From: Arthrobacter globiformis
GTDB taxonomy: Bacteria; Actinomycetota; Actinomycetes; Actinomycetales; Micrococcaceae
Reading direction: 5' to 3'
Length of the DNA: 64,000 nucleotides
Assembly (NCBI RefSeq): GCF_030815865.1
Contig: NZ_JAUSXI010000001.1
Coordinates: 992,001 to 1,056,000, forward strand
Shown: positions 27,020 through 35,528 of the stretch, one piece after another
Layout: every line of letters starts with the position of its first letter
Numbering within the stretch: position 1 is the first letter of the stretch
The notes under the pieces: model-generated
What the model saw: only the letters and a program-made list of their open reading frames with translations
The model's database searches: none
Told to the model about the DNA's origin: nothing
Made by a program: the position numbers and the translations under genes

Positions 27020-29830
27020 ATGGCTGACACTGCAATGAATTCAGAAACAGATCTCGCCGCCGAACTGCGTGCGGACGTACGCCGCGTCTCCACCCTGCTG
27101 GGCGAATCCCTGGTCCGCCAGCACGGCCCCGAACTCCTCGACCTGGTGGAGCAGGTGCGCCTGCTCACCAAGGAATCCAAGGAGGCCGCCAGGGGTGGCG
27201 CGGAGGCCACCGGCCCGTGGAGCGCGCACGACGTCGTTGCCCAGGTCCGCGAGCTGCTCGCCTCCCTGCCGCTCGAGCAGGCGACCGACCTGGTCCGCGC
27301 CTTCGCCTTCTACTTCCACCTCGCCAACGCTGCCGAACAGGTCCACCGGGTCCGCGGGCTGCGCACCCGGCAGGAGAAGGACGGCTGGCTGGCCAAGGCC
27401 GTGGAGGACATCGCGGGGCAGGCCGGCCCGGCGGTGCTGCAGGAAGTCGTCAACGAGCTCGATGTGCGCCCGATCTTCACCGCGCACCCCACCGAGGCCT
27501 CCCGCCGCTCCGTGCTGGACAAAATCCGCAAGCTCTCGGACGTGCTGGCCCAGCCCACCGAAGAGGGCACCAGCGCCCGGCGCCGGCAGGACCGCCAGCT
27601 GTCCGAAATGATCGATCAGATGTGGCAGACGGACGAACTGCGTCAGGTCCGGCCCACTCCCGTGGACGAGGCCCGCAACGCCATTTACTACCTCGACAGC
27701 ATCCTTACGGACGCGCTGCCGGAGATGCTGACGGATTTCTCGGAACTCCTCGGCGAACACGGCGTCACGCTGCCGGCCCAGAACGCCCCGATCCGGTTCG
27801 GCTCCTGGATCGGCGGTGACCGCGACGGCAACCCCAACGTCACCGCCGCCGTCACGCACGAGATTTTGCAGCTGCAGAACCAGCATGCGGTCCGGATCAG
27901 CATTGCCATGATCGACGAACTCATCTCCGTCCTGTCCAACTCCACTGCCCTCGCCGGCGCAGACCAGGCGCTCCTCGATTCGATCGACGCTGACCTCGCG
28001 AAGCTGCCCGGCCTGGACCGCCGCATCCTGGAGCTCAACGCCCAGGAGCCCTACCGGCTGAAGCTGACCTGCATCAAGGCCAAGCTCATCAACACGGGCA
28101 AGCGGGTGGTCGCGGGGTCCAGGCACCAGCCGGGGCGCGACTACACCTCCACCGAGGAGCTCATCGGCGAACTCGAGCTGCTGGAACTGTCCCTGCGCAA
28201 CCATTCGGCGTCCCTCGCCGCGGACGGGGCGCTGGCACGTGTCCGCCGGGCCATCGCCTCCTTCGGCCTCCACTTGGCCACGCTCGACATCCGTGAGCAC
28301 GCCGACCACCACCATGACGCCGTCGGGCAGCTCATGGACCGCCTCGGCGGGCCCGGCATCCGGTACGCCGAACTGACCCGGGGCGAGCGCCTCGAGGTCC
28401 TGAGCGCCGAGCTCGCGTCCCGCCGTCCGCTGTCCGGCCACCCGATCAAGCTCGACGGCGCCGCTGACGGCACGTACGACGTCTTCCGTGAGATCCGCCG
28501 CGCCCTGCGCACGTACGGCCCGGACGTCATCGAAACCTACATCATCTCCATGACCCGAGGCGCTGACGACGTCCTGGCCGCTGCCGTCCTGGCGCGCGAG
28601 GCCGGCCTGGTCAGCATCTTCGGTGACGCCCCGTACGCCAAGATCGGCTTCGCGCCGCTGCTGGAAACCGTCGAGGAGCTGCGTGCCTCTGCAGAGATCG
28701 TGGACCAGCTGCTGTCCGACCCGTCCTATCGCGAGCTGGTCCGGCTGCGCGGGGATGTCCAGGAAGTCATGCTCGGCTACTCGGACTCCAACAAGGAATC
28801 CGGCGTGATGACCAGCCAGTGGGAAATCCACAAGACCCAGAGGAAGCTACGCGACATCGCCTCCAAGCACGGCGTCCGCGTGCGCCTGTTCCATGGCCGC
28901 GGTGGTTCCGTGGGCCGCGGCGGCGGACCTACTTACGACGCCATCATGGCGCAGCCGAACGGTGTCCTCGAGGGCGAAATCAAGTTCACCGAACAGGGCG
29001 AGGTCATCTCGGACAAGTACTCCCTGCCGGAACTTGCGCGGGAAAACCTGGAGCTGTCCCTCGCTGCCGTGCTGCAGGGGTCTGCGCTGCACCGCACGCC
29101 GCGCACCTCGGACGACCAGCGCGAGCGGTTCGGGCATGTCATGGAGACCATCTCCGACGCCGCGTTCGCCCGCTACCGCAGCCTCATCGACCACCCGGAC
29201 CTGCCGGCGTACTTCCTGGCCTCGACGCCGGTTGAGCAGCTCGGTTCGCTGAACATCGGTTCCCGCCCGTCCAAGCGCCCGGATTCCGGTGCCGGGCTGG
29301 GCGGGCTGCGTGCCATCCCGTGGGTGTTCGGCTGGACCCAGTCCCGGCAGATCGTGCCGGGCTGGTTCGGCGTCGGCTCCGGGCTGAAGGCCGCGCGGGA
29401 AGCCGGGAACTCCGCCCAGCTCGTGGAGATGATGCACGGCTGGCACTTCTTCCGCTCGGTGCTGTCCAACGTGGAGATGACCCTCGCCAAGACGGACATG
29501 GAGATCGCCGGATACTACGTGGACACCTTGGTCCCGGCGGAACTGCACCACCTCTTCCGCGCCATCCGTGACGAATACGAGCTCACCGTCTCCGAGATCC
29601 AGAACCTCACCGGCGAGAACCTGCTCCTGGATGCCCAGCCCACGCTCAAGCGGTCCCTGGAAATCCGTGACCAGTACCTCGACCCGATCAGCTACCTCCA
29701 GGTGGAACTGCTCCGCCGCGTGCGGGCAGAAGGTGCCAGCATTACCGCGGGCGAGATCGACGAGCGCCTGCAGAGGGCCATGCTCATCACCGTCAACGGC
29801 GTGGCAGCAGGCCTCCGCAACACCGGGTAA
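27020..29830 (+). CDS. ppc: Phosphoenolpyruvate carboxylase
   Basis: 936 aa, full length. Adds bicarbonate to PEP to give oxaloacetate, refilling the TCA cycle. Catalytic and substrate motifs are [20 protein letters not shown] (His), [34 protein letters not shown] (Lys), the mobile loop [19 protein letters not shown] and IGSRPSKRP. The extreme C-terminus [12 protein letters not shown] matches the allosteric/active-site end typical of bacterial PEPC. ATG at 27020 ([11 protein letters not shown]) is preferred; an in-frame GTG 39 bp upstream is possible but adds an unconserved basic segment. Confidence 0.97.
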   Translation: MADTAMNSETDLAAELRADVRRVSTLLGESLVRQHGPELLDLVEQVRLLTKESKEAARGGAEATGPWSAHDVVAQVRELLASLPLEQATDLVRAFAFYFHLANAAEQVHRVRGLRTRQEKDGWLAKAVEDIAGQAGPAVLQEVVNELDVRPIFTAHPTEASRRSVLDKIRKLSDVLAQPTEEGTSARRRQDRQLSEMIDQMWQTDELRQVRPTPVDEARNAIYYLDSILTDALPEMLTDFSELLGEHGVTLPAQNAPIRFGSWIGGDRDGNPNVTAAVTHEILQLQNQHAVRISIAMIDELISVLSNSTALAGADQALLDSIDADLAKLPGLDRRILELNAQEPYRLKLTCIKAKLINTGKRVVAGSRHQPGRDYTSTEELIGELELLELSLRNHSASLAADGALARVRRAIASFGLHLATLDIREHADHHHDAVGQLMDRLGGPGIRYAELTRGERLEVLSAELASRRPLSGHPIKLDGAADGTYDVFREIRRALRTYGPDVIETYIISMTRGADDVLAAAVLAREAGLVSIFGDAPYAKIGFAPLLETVEELRASAEIVDQLLSDPSYRELVRLRGDVQEVMLGYSDSNKESGVMTSQWEIHKTQRKLRDIASKHGVRVRLFHGRGGSVGRGGGPTYDAIMAQPNGVLEGEIKFTEQGEVISDKYSLPELARENLELSLAAVLQGSALHRTPRTSDDQRERFGHVMETISDAAFARYRSLIDHPDLPAYFLASTPVEQLGSLNIGSRPSKRPDSGAGLGGLRAIPWVFGWTQSRQIVPGWFGVGSGLKAAREAGNSAQLVEMMHGWHFFRSVLSNVEMTLAKTDMEIAGYYVDTLVPAELHHLFRAIRDEYELTVSEIQNLTGENLLLDAQPTLKRSLEIRDQYLDPISYLQVELLRRVRAEGASITAGEIDERLQRAMLITVNGVAAGLRNTG

Positions 29831-29841
29831 CCCGCACCGCC

Positions 29842-30064
29842 CCGGACGCTTCCTCACTTTTCGTCGGTTCTTTCCGGACGCTTCCTCACTTTTCGTCGAT
29901 TCTTTCCGGACGCTTCCTCACTTTTCGTCGGTTCTTTCCAGACGCTTCCTCACTTTTCGTCGGTTCTTTCCAGACGCTTCCTCACCCGCTGCGGGAGGGT
30001 TGGCTTGAAGCGACGGGATCTGAGGGAGCGTCGGTGGAATTGTTGCGAAAAGTGAGGAAGCGTC
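29842..30064. repeat. 32-bp tandem repeat array plus inverted copy
   Basis: Five units start at 29842, 29874, 29906, 29938 and 29970, exactly 32 bp apart: CCGGACGCTTCCTCACTTTT then CGTCGGTTCTTT. Units 4 and 5 have CCAGACG, and unit 5 diverges after CTCACC. An inverted copy, GCGAAAAGTGAGGAAGCGTC, ends at 30064 over the stop region of the converging ATPase gene, so it can pair with any of the direct copies. It shares core and period with the array at 1015-1098. Confidence 0.88.
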
Positions 30065-30845
30065 AGTTGCCGTAGTGCACCACGATGGTCCGGCGGAGCG
30101 TGCCGCCGGGGGAACCGGGGGAGCCGGCGGTATCAGCGTCGGGGGAGCTGTCGGAGTACGGGACCGTGCTCACGCGCACGCCGTAGAGGGCAGAGAGTTC
30201 GGCGTCGGTCAGGAGTCCCGCAGCGTGGCCGGTCCGCACACCCGAGTGGCCTAGCAGGACCACCCGGTCGGCCAGGTGCAGGGCATGATCGGGATGGTGG
30301 GTGCTCAGGAGCAGGGCCATGCCGTCGGCCATCAGTTCGCGCAGCAGCGTCAGGACGCGCGCCTGGTTCTTGAGGTCCAGGCCGGTGGCGGGCTCATCCA
30401 GCACCAGGATGGGTGAGCCGGCGGCGATGGCCCGGGCGATCAGTATCAGCTGCTGCTCGCCGCCGCTGAGGGTGGGGAAACGCCGGTTCCGCAGCCCGGC
30501 CGCGCCCACCCGCTCCATCGCCTCCAGCGCTGCGGCGTGGTCGGATGGCCCGGGTGTCCGGAACACGCCAACGTGCCGTGCCCGCCCCATGAGGACCATG
30601 TCCAGCGCCCGGTAGGCAAAGGCGCTGCCGTGGGCCTGCGGGACGTAGCCGGCGCTCTCACTCCGCCGGACCGTTCCCTCCTGCGGGTCCAGCAACCCGG
30701 CGGCACAGCGCACCAGCGTGGTCTTGCCGCTGCCGTTGGGACCCAACACGGCGGTTGCGGTCCCCGGCGGCACGCTGAAGGTGACGCCGCGGAACACCCA
30801 GTCCCGGGGCGAGTAGCCGAAGCCCACGCCGTCGAGTTCAAGCAC
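30063..30845 (-). CDS. FecE-type ABC transporter ATP-binding protein
   Basis: 260-aa ATPase for a metal-chelate importer. Walker A is GPNGSGKTTLVRCAAG, the signature FPTLSGGEQQLILIARAIA, Walker B PILVLDEPATGLDLK and the switch His is in LSTHHPDH. The spacing and the LSGGEQQ form fit the FepC/FecE/BtuD family. The start overlaps the permease gene by 8 bp. It ends inside the 32-bp repeat region, its last codons being next to the inverted copy. Confidence 0.88.
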   Translation of the reverse strand: MLELDGVGFGYSPRDWVFRGVTFSVPPGTATAVLGPNGSGKTTLVRCAAGLLDPQEGTVRRSESAGYVPQAHGSAFAYRALDMVLMGRARHVGVFRTPGPSDHAAALEAMERVGAAGLRNRRFPTLSGGEQQLILIARAIAAGSPILVLDEPATGLDLKNQARVLTLLRELMADGMALLLSTHHPDHALHLADRVVLLGHSGVRTGHAAGLLTDAELSALYGVRVSTVPYSDSSPDADTAGSPGSPGGTLRRTIVVHYGN

Positions 30846-32037
30846 TGTCCCAGACTTTCTCCCGGTTCCGGCGCAGGAGCAGGAAGAACACGGGCGCGCC
30901 GATCAGGGCGGTGAGGACGCCGAGTGGGATCTCCCCGCCGGTGGCGGTGCGGGCGATAGTGTCCACCAGGACGATGTAGGCGCCGCCGAGCAGGAAGGAG
31001 ACGGGCAGGAGGACACGGTGGTCCGGTCCCACCCACATCCGGGCAAGGTGCGGGATCACCAGGCCCACCCAGCTGACGGCGCCGCTGACCGCCACCGCGC
31101 CGGCGACCATTAGCGCCACCGCCACGAGCACCACCCAGCGGAGCGGGCGCGGGCGCACACCCAGGGCGGCCGCGTCCTCGTCGCCGAGCGACAGTACGTT
31201 GATCCGCCAGCGCAGGGCCACGAGGACGGCGGCCCCGCCAAGGACAGGGATCAGGGCCACCGCTACCTTGGCGAAGGTTGCTGTGGATACGCTGCCCAGC
31301 AGCCAGAAGACGATGGCGGGCAGCGTGGTGTTCGGGTCCGCAATGTAGGTCACCAGGGCGACCAGGGCGGAGAAAAACGATCCCGTGACCACGCCGCCGA
31401 GCACGATCATGAGCATCGGCGTCCCGGCGCGGCCCGAGGTGATCAGGAACAGGGCCCCGAGTGCCAGCAGCCCGCACACGAAGGAACCGCCCACCAGGAG
31501 GAGCGGACCCAGTCCGAGCAGCAGCGCCAGGGCTCCGCCGAAGGATGCGCCGGCAGACACACCGATGATCTCGGGGCTGACCAGGGGATTGCGGAAAATG
31601 GCCTGCAGCGCTGCGCCGCCAATCGCCAGGCCGCCACCCACCAGCAAAGCGAGCAGGACCCGGGGCAGCCGGACCAGCAGGACCACGTTCTGTTCGGTGC
31701 CGCTGGCTTCAACCGGGACCGGCACGAGCTGTGCGGCCAGGATCTGCACCACGTGGTCCAGCGGCACGCTGTACCGCCCCACTGCCAGCGCCAGAACCGC
31801 CACCGCGGCAAGGAAGGAGGCAGTGAGGGCGATGGGAACGACGACGGCGAGTTCCCGCCGTCGTTCCACGGCACCGCGTTCCGTTGCGCCACCCGCGGTG
31901 GAAGCCGGGCCCACCCGCGGCAATGCCGGCTGTGCCGGCTGCGCCGGCCGCAGCCGGGGCCTGACCGCACCCAGCTTTTCCGGACCTAAGTTGCCGGGCC
32001 CGCCGCTTTCGCAAGCGCGAGGAACCTGCCTCATCAA
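30838..32037 (-). CDS. FecCD-family ABC permease
   Basis: 399 aa, about ten helices. The family signatures are RLPRVLLALLVGGGLAIGGA then LQAIFRNPLVSPEIIGVSAG, and near the C-terminus SGAVSWVGLVIPHLARMWVG. A ~55-residue Pro/Ala/Arg-rich cytoplasmic extension precedes TM1. It would act as a homodimer, since only one permease gene is present. The start overlaps the stop of the binding-protein gene (ATGA) and its own end overlaps the ATPase gene. Confidence 0.9.
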   Translation of the reverse strand: MMRQVPRACESGGPGNLGPEKLGAVRPRLRPAQPAQPALPRVGPASTAGGATERGAVERRRELAVVVPIALTASFLAAVAVLALAVGRYSVPLDHVVQILAAQLVPVPVEASGTEQNVVLLVRLPRVLLALLVGGGLAIGGAALQAIFRNPLVSPEIIGVSAGASFGGALALLLGLGPLLLVGGSFVCGLLALGALFLITSGRAGTPMLMIVLGGVVTGSFFSALVALVTYIADPNTTLPAIVFWLLGSVSTATFAKVAVALIPVLGGAAVLVALRWRINVLSLGDEDAAALGVRPRPLRWVVLVAVALMVAGAVAVSGAVSWVGLVIPHLARMWVGPDHRVLLPVSFLLGGAYIVLVDTIARTATGGEIPLGVLTALIGAPVFFLLLRRNREKVWDSA

Positions 32038-33167
32038 GCATTGAACTGCCGGTAGTTGGCGGACTGCCCGTTCTCCGCGGTCCAGAGAATCTTGTCCAGT
32101 TCACCGTCGGTGAGTTCGTGGTTGTACAGGGACCTGAAGTATTCGGAAGCCTTGCTCCGTACCGCCGACTTCTCCTGCGGGAAGGCGATGTCGCCCAGCC
32201 AGTGCCACATCAGCGGCGACTCCTGCCCGGGCGGATCCCAGCGGTAGCCGCCCAACGGGACTTTGTACACGCGCTTCGCCCGGACCGCAGCCACGTTTTG
32301 CCACACCGGTTCCGAGTAGATGTCCTGCGGCATGGCGGCGTCGAAGTTGCCCAGCAGGATGACCTCGGGGTCCCAGCGCAGGACCTGCTCGATGTCCACG
32401 CCCACCATGCCGGAACCGGACAGCGGGTCCTTGCCTGTTGGCGGGTTGGAGCCGCCCACGAGCTTGATATAGAAGTCGTTGTAGCTGTTGGCGCCGGCGA
32501 CCTTGAGCCCGCCCGTGAAGCGGTTGAAGTACAGGATGCTCGGGCCCTTGGACGCGCGGCCGGCCGCCAGTGACTTGACCTCGGCAAGTTCCCGGTCGCT
32601 GCGGGTTTTGAGCTCGGTGGCACGTTCGGGCTTGCCGAGCATGGCGGCAAACATGGCGGCCCAGGCGTCCACATCCTCCTGCGTGCCGGAGTTTTTCAGC
32701 CCCAGAACTTGAAGTCCCGCCTTCTCCAGGGGCTCGATGAGCTGCGCGTCCGACCATTGGACCACCACGTCCGGGTTGAGGGCCCGGATGCTTTCGACGT
32801 TGGCGGTGAAGTCCTGGGCGGCGATGTCGTGCGGGAGGTCCAGGGCGGCGGGAAACATGGAGCCCATGATTCCGTCGCGCATGGCCACCCAGGAGGCGTT
32901 GTGCACGGCCGCGAGATGGTCGGCACTCCGGTCGACGGCCACCAGCAGGGACGCCGACGGCATCGGGATGGTCACCACCCGGGCCACCGGCCGGTCAAAG
33001 GACAGGGTCCGGCCGCGCTGGTCCGTGAAGCTGGTGCTTTTGCTGCTGCCCGCGGGGGACGACGGCGGGGCGGTGCCGGATGTGCCGCATCCGGCCAGCA
33101 GGGCGGCGGAGCCGCCCGCAATAAACACCTGTAGGGCGGCGCGGCGGGTTAGGTCTGCAGCTGTCAT
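32034..33167 (-). CDS. Metal/metallophore-binding lipoprotein (FecB/BtuF type)
   Basis: 377 aa. The N-terminal LTRRAALQVFIAGG suggests Tat export, and the lipobox is ALLAGC (Cys near residue 27). The FecB-like fold is shown by TDQRGRTLSFDRPVARVVTI, ALNPDVVVQWSD, DIEQVLRWDPEVILLGNFDA and RVYKVPLGGYRWDPPGQESP. The ligand could be a ferric siderophore, cobalamin, or a nickel/cobalt chelate. The last is worth considering because the operon lies next to a nickel enzyme locus, but the sequence does not decide. There is no IdeR box or cobalamin riboswitch that I can recognise in the 183 bp upstream. Confidence 0.85.
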   Translation of the reverse strand: MTAADLTRRAALQVFIAGGSAALLAGCGTSGTAPPSSPAGSSKSTSFTDQRGRTLSFDRPVARVVTIPMPSASLLVAVDRSADHLAAVHNASWVAMRDGIMGSMFPAALDLPHDIAAQDFTANVESIRALNPDVVVQWSDAQLIEPLEKAGLQVLGLKNSGTQEDVDAWAAMFAAMLGKPERATELKTRSDRELAEVKSLAAGRASKGPSILYFNRFTGGLKVAGANSYNDFYIKLVGGSNPPTGKDPLSGSGMVGVDIEQVLRWDPEVILLGNFDAAMPQDIYSEPVWQNVAAVRAKRVYKVPLGGYRWDPPGQESPLMWHWLGDIAFPQEKSAVRSKASEYFRSLYNHELTDGELDKILWTAENGQSANYRQFNA

Positions 33168-33350
33168 CGTTGACTCCCTGCGCGTGGGTCTTCACAGCAT
33201 CCGCTTCAAGGGCAGGGCTGTCACCGCTTTCTCCTGCGTTGGGCGAAGGGCCGGTCGCGCTGCCCGGACCTGCCGGCCGGCGGCCGGTCCCTTGTCGGCG
33301 CCATGGCCCGGTGCTACTTTCAGAAGACTCTCGCAGAAGGTGGCCACAGG

Positions 33351-34124
33351 ATGGTTATCGATGGTGCCCAGTTGTTCGTTCGCTATGCCTATCCGCCCAA
33401 TTCACGGGGCAGCTGCGGCCCGCCGGACAGCGACGCCCTGCTGCACTACGGGCAGTCCGGCGTCACGGACAAGGGTCTCCGCGAACTGGCCAAGGGCTTT
33501 GCCGGAGCATGGCCCTACCTCGAACTGATCGCCGGATCTCACGGCATCGCGGACCCGCTGGACGCCCGCGTTGTGGAGGCCTATTGGGTGGGCAACAGCC
33601 TCCTGGATACCGTCGGCATCACCAACCTCGGCAATTCCATGGAGGACAGGTTCCGGGCCCGCACCGGACGGCAGTTCCCGCATCTGGTGGAAGGCGTCCT
33701 GGCGGGTGGGGTCCCGCACCACAGTTTCCACGTGTTCGAAATCTACCCGTGGCTGGGCCTGCTCCGCGACGAACGCCGGCACGCCACCGCGCTGAACGTG
33801 CTGGACAGGTGCCGGATCCGCTGGGGGCAGGTGCTCGCGATTTCCGGGGACGACGCCGTCGTGCGGTCGCGGCCGCTGGTATGGGACGGCACAGCCCTGG
33901 ACGTCGGCGAGCCCGTGGTGGAATCGGCCAAGTTTGCCGTGAACGGAACCGGTTTCGTGGCCGGGCTGGCCGTAGGCGACGTCGTCTCACTGCACTGGGA
34001 CTGGGTGTGTGACCGCCTCTCCACCCACCAGCTGCAGCAGCTCAAGCACTTTACGGCGCGGCACCTCCGGATTGCCAACAGCGGCGTCGAACACCGCGGC
34101 GCAGCCATAGCGCTCGAACACTAG
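33351..34124 (+). CDS. DUF6390-like protein at the hydrogenase locus
   Basis: 257 aa, soluble, no signal peptide. It begins MVIDGAQLFVRYAYPPNSRG and continues CGPPDSDALLHYGQ. I recall this as the actinobacterial DUF6390 family, often near hydrogenases (memory, not checked). Other motifs are VEAYWVGNSLLD and HHSFHVFEIYPWLGLL, and it is rich in aromatic residues. It lies on the opposite strand to the hydrogenase operon and divergent from the metal importer, so it must have its own promoter. Start chosen at 33351; an in-frame ATG at 33303 would add 16 residues. Function unknown; a role in hydrogenase maturation is an inference from position. Confidence 0.65.
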   Translation: MVIDGAQLFVRYAYPPNSRGSCGPPDSDALLHYGQSGVTDKGLRELAKGFAGAWPYLELIAGSHGIADPLDARVVEAYWVGNSLLDTVGITNLGNSMEDRFRARTGRQFPHLVEGVLAGGVPHHSFHVFEIYPWLGLLRDERRHATALNVLDRCRIRWGQVLAISGDDAVVRSRPLVWDGTALDVGEPVVESAKFAVNGTGFVAGLAVGDVVSLHWDWVCDRLSTHQLQQLKHFTARHLRIANSGVEHRGAAIALEH

Positions 34125-34176
34125 CGCCGAGCAGTGGCGCCCGGCCACCAACCCTGCGGTCAGCTTCGGCGGCCGG

Positions 34177-34563
34177 TTACGGTGACTGCGGCGCGGCGCC
34201 GTCGGGATGCTCGGGGGTCTTGACGGCCGTCGCATCGCGGGCGGACGACTCGCCGGTTGGCCGGCCGGCAGGCGAATCATCGGTTCCCGTGTGCTCGCGT
34301 CCCGGTTCGGTGCCCTCCTCCTTGATGACGTCCTCGCCCCTGCGGGTGGTGCTGACGCCGACGCCGGCCGGAGCGGGTGCCGCGTCTTCAGGGGTTTCGT
34401 CCGCTCCGGGCTGGGCGGGTTCCTTCAGCGGCGGTTCGCTGCCGAAAGCCCGCGCTGTCCCTGGTGCGGTGCCCGATGCCGTGCCCTGCGCGGCGCCCTT
34501 TTCGGTTTCCTGGGCGGCGCCCGTTTCCTCGCCGGCGGGATCAGGCTGGTTCGTGGGTGACAT
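34177..34563 (-). CDS. Acidic, probably disordered protein at end of hydrogenase operon
   Basis: 128 aa made mainly of Ala, Gly, Pro, Glu, Thr and Asp, with no hydrophobic core. It contains a degenerate repeat (GAAQETEKGAAQGTASGTAP). It overlaps hypC by 23 bp and has a usable ribosome-binding site (AAGGAGAGC), which supports translation. An opposing frame at 34207-34560 is open too but Arg/Gly-rich and lacks a ribosome-binding site. No function can be assigned. Confidence 0.5.
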   Translation of the reverse strand: MSPTNQPDPAGEETGAAQETEKGAAQGTASGTAPGTARAFGSEPPLKEPAQPGADETPEDAAPAPAGVGVSTTRRGEDVIKEEGTEPGREHTGTDDSPAGRPTGESSARDATAVKTPEHPDGAAPQSP

Positions 34564-34846
34564 GCTGCTCTCCTTGTGGTGGTTGTGCCGGCTGGGATCC
34601 GGGTCCGGTGTCCGCCGGGCGGCCCATCAGCTCCAGTCCTTCCATGGCCTGTTCCGCGCCCGCGGCGTCCACGCGTTCCAGCGCGAAGCCCATGTGGATC
34701 AGGACCCAGGTGCCGGGTTCCAGGGGCCCCTCATCCAGCAGCCCAATGTTGATCTTCCGCTGCACTCCTGCCACATCGACGAGTGCGAGCTGGCCGCCGT
34801 ACCCCTCGAGGAGTTCAACGACCCTGCCGGGTATTCCGAGGCACAT
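34541..34846 (-). CDS. hypC: Hydrogenase maturation chaperone HypC
   Basis: 101 aa. The MCLGIPGRVVEL start carries the essential Cys2 that holds the Fe(CN)2CO precursor together with HypD and hands it to the large subunit. VDVAGVQRKINIGLLDE and PGTWVLIHMGFALERVDAAG are the conserved HypC blocks. The final ~20 residues are a Pro/Gln/Gly tail beyond the usual domain. It starts 14 bp after the protease gene stop. HypD, its partner, is not encoded in the window. Confidence 0.95.
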   Translation of the reverse strand: MCLGIPGRVVELLEGYGGQLALVDVAGVQRKINIGLLDEGPLEPGTWVLIHMGFALERVDAAGAEQAMEGLELMGRPADTGPGSQPAQPPQGEQHVTHEPA

Positions 34847-34860
34847 GTACGGACACCGCC

Positions 34861-35412
34861 TTAGCTTGCAGTAGAAGAGTGCTGGCCGAGCAGGGACCCG
34901 ACGGCGGCGGCCGCCTTGGGCACCGCCGCGGCCACCGCTGCCGAGAGGCCGATGCCTTCGGACAGGTCTGCGGGGACACAGCCCACCACATATGTGGCAG
35001 GCAGGCTACCGCCCATGGAACGAAGCCGGCCCAGCACGGCCGCCGGGTCCATGCCGTGGGGATCGAGCATGGCACTGCCGTTCAGGTCCGCAGCGCTGAC
35101 CCGCAGCACACGGATGCTTCCGGGGGCCGAGTTCCCGCCCGCAGGCACCGTGTCCACGAGCACCAGGGTGTCGACGCCGGCCAAGAGATCGTAGGCCAGA
35201 TGCATGCCGCGGATGCCGTAGTCCACCACGCGGACGCCGGGGGCCAGCGGCTGCGGATGGTCGGCGAGGTGCCGTGCCACTTCAGGGCCGAAGCCGTCGT
35301 CGTGCAGGAACAGGTTACCCACGCCAGCCACGAGGACGCCGCCGGTGCGCTCGCCGTCTCCTGGCGGGGCGGTCCCCTGCGCGGCGGTCCTGGCCCTGCT
35401 GTCGGCGGTCAC
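34861..35412 (-). CDS. Hydrogenase maturation protease (HyaD/HycI family)
   Basis: 183 aa. Endopeptidase that removes the C-terminal tail of the large subunit after nickel insertion. GVGNLFLHDDGFGPEVARHL holds the first conserved acidic residues, VVDYGIRGMHLAYDLLAGVD the second region, and VLVDTVPAGG the third. The GTG start at 35412 is chosen because it overlaps the TGA of the preceding 39-aa gene (ATGTGA); a longer frame exists but runs through that gene. Its probable substrate is HhyL, which has a 22-residue tail after DPCLPCGVH. Confidence 0.9.
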   Translation of the reverse strand: MTADSRARTAAQGTAPPGDGERTGGVLVAGVGNLFLHDDGFGPEVARHLADHPQPLAPGVRVVDYGIRGMHLAYDLLAGVDTLVLVDTVPAGGNSAPGSIRVLRVSAADLNGSAMLDPHGMDPAAVLGRLRSMGGSLPATYVVGCVPADLSEGIGLSAAVAAAVPKAAAAVGSLLGQHSSTAS

Positions 35413-35528
35413 ATCCGCCGCACTTTCATGTACCGCCGGATATCCGGAACTGCGCGGATCCCGACGTAGATGCCCCAGAGGGCCATCGCTGCCAGCACGG
35501 AAACAGTGGCCATTCCTATTGCCTTCAT
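35409..35528 (-). CDS. 39-aa single-pass membrane peptide (DUF6893-like)
   Basis: Tiny gene between two coupled genes. Its ATG overlaps the stop of the 466-aa gene (ATGA, 35525-35528), and its TGA overlaps the GTG of the protease (35409-35412). It encodes one hydrophobic helix (residues about 5-25, with VSVLAAMALWGIYVG) and a basic C-terminus (DIRRYMKVRRM). The RRYxxxRRM ending resembles small actinobacterial peptides that I recall being annotated DUF6893 at hydrogenase loci. The tight overlaps on both sides show it is really translated. It may anchor the soluble hydrogenase to the membrane or help assembly (inference). Confidence 0.8.
   Translation of the reverse strand: MKAIGMATVSVLAAMALWGIYVGIRAVPDIRRYMKVRRM

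Noticed and set aside
27041..28831. Long minus-strand open frame opposite ppc
   Set aside because: Antisense shadow of PEP carboxylase without any recognisable motif.
29842..30000. Regular 32-bp period suggesting a CRISPR array
   Set aside because: The whole unit repeats, with no unique spacers between repeats and no cas genes nearby.
33168..33350. Possible cobalamin or Ni/Co riboswitch before the FecBCD-type importer
   Set aside because: I could not find the conserved core of either class, and the spacer is short for a cobalamin riboswitch.
34207..34560. Plus-strand open frame opposite the acidic protein at the end of the hydrogenase operon
   Set aside because: Arg/Gly-rich composition, no ribosome-binding site; the minus-strand frame has both a good ribosome-binding site and operon position.
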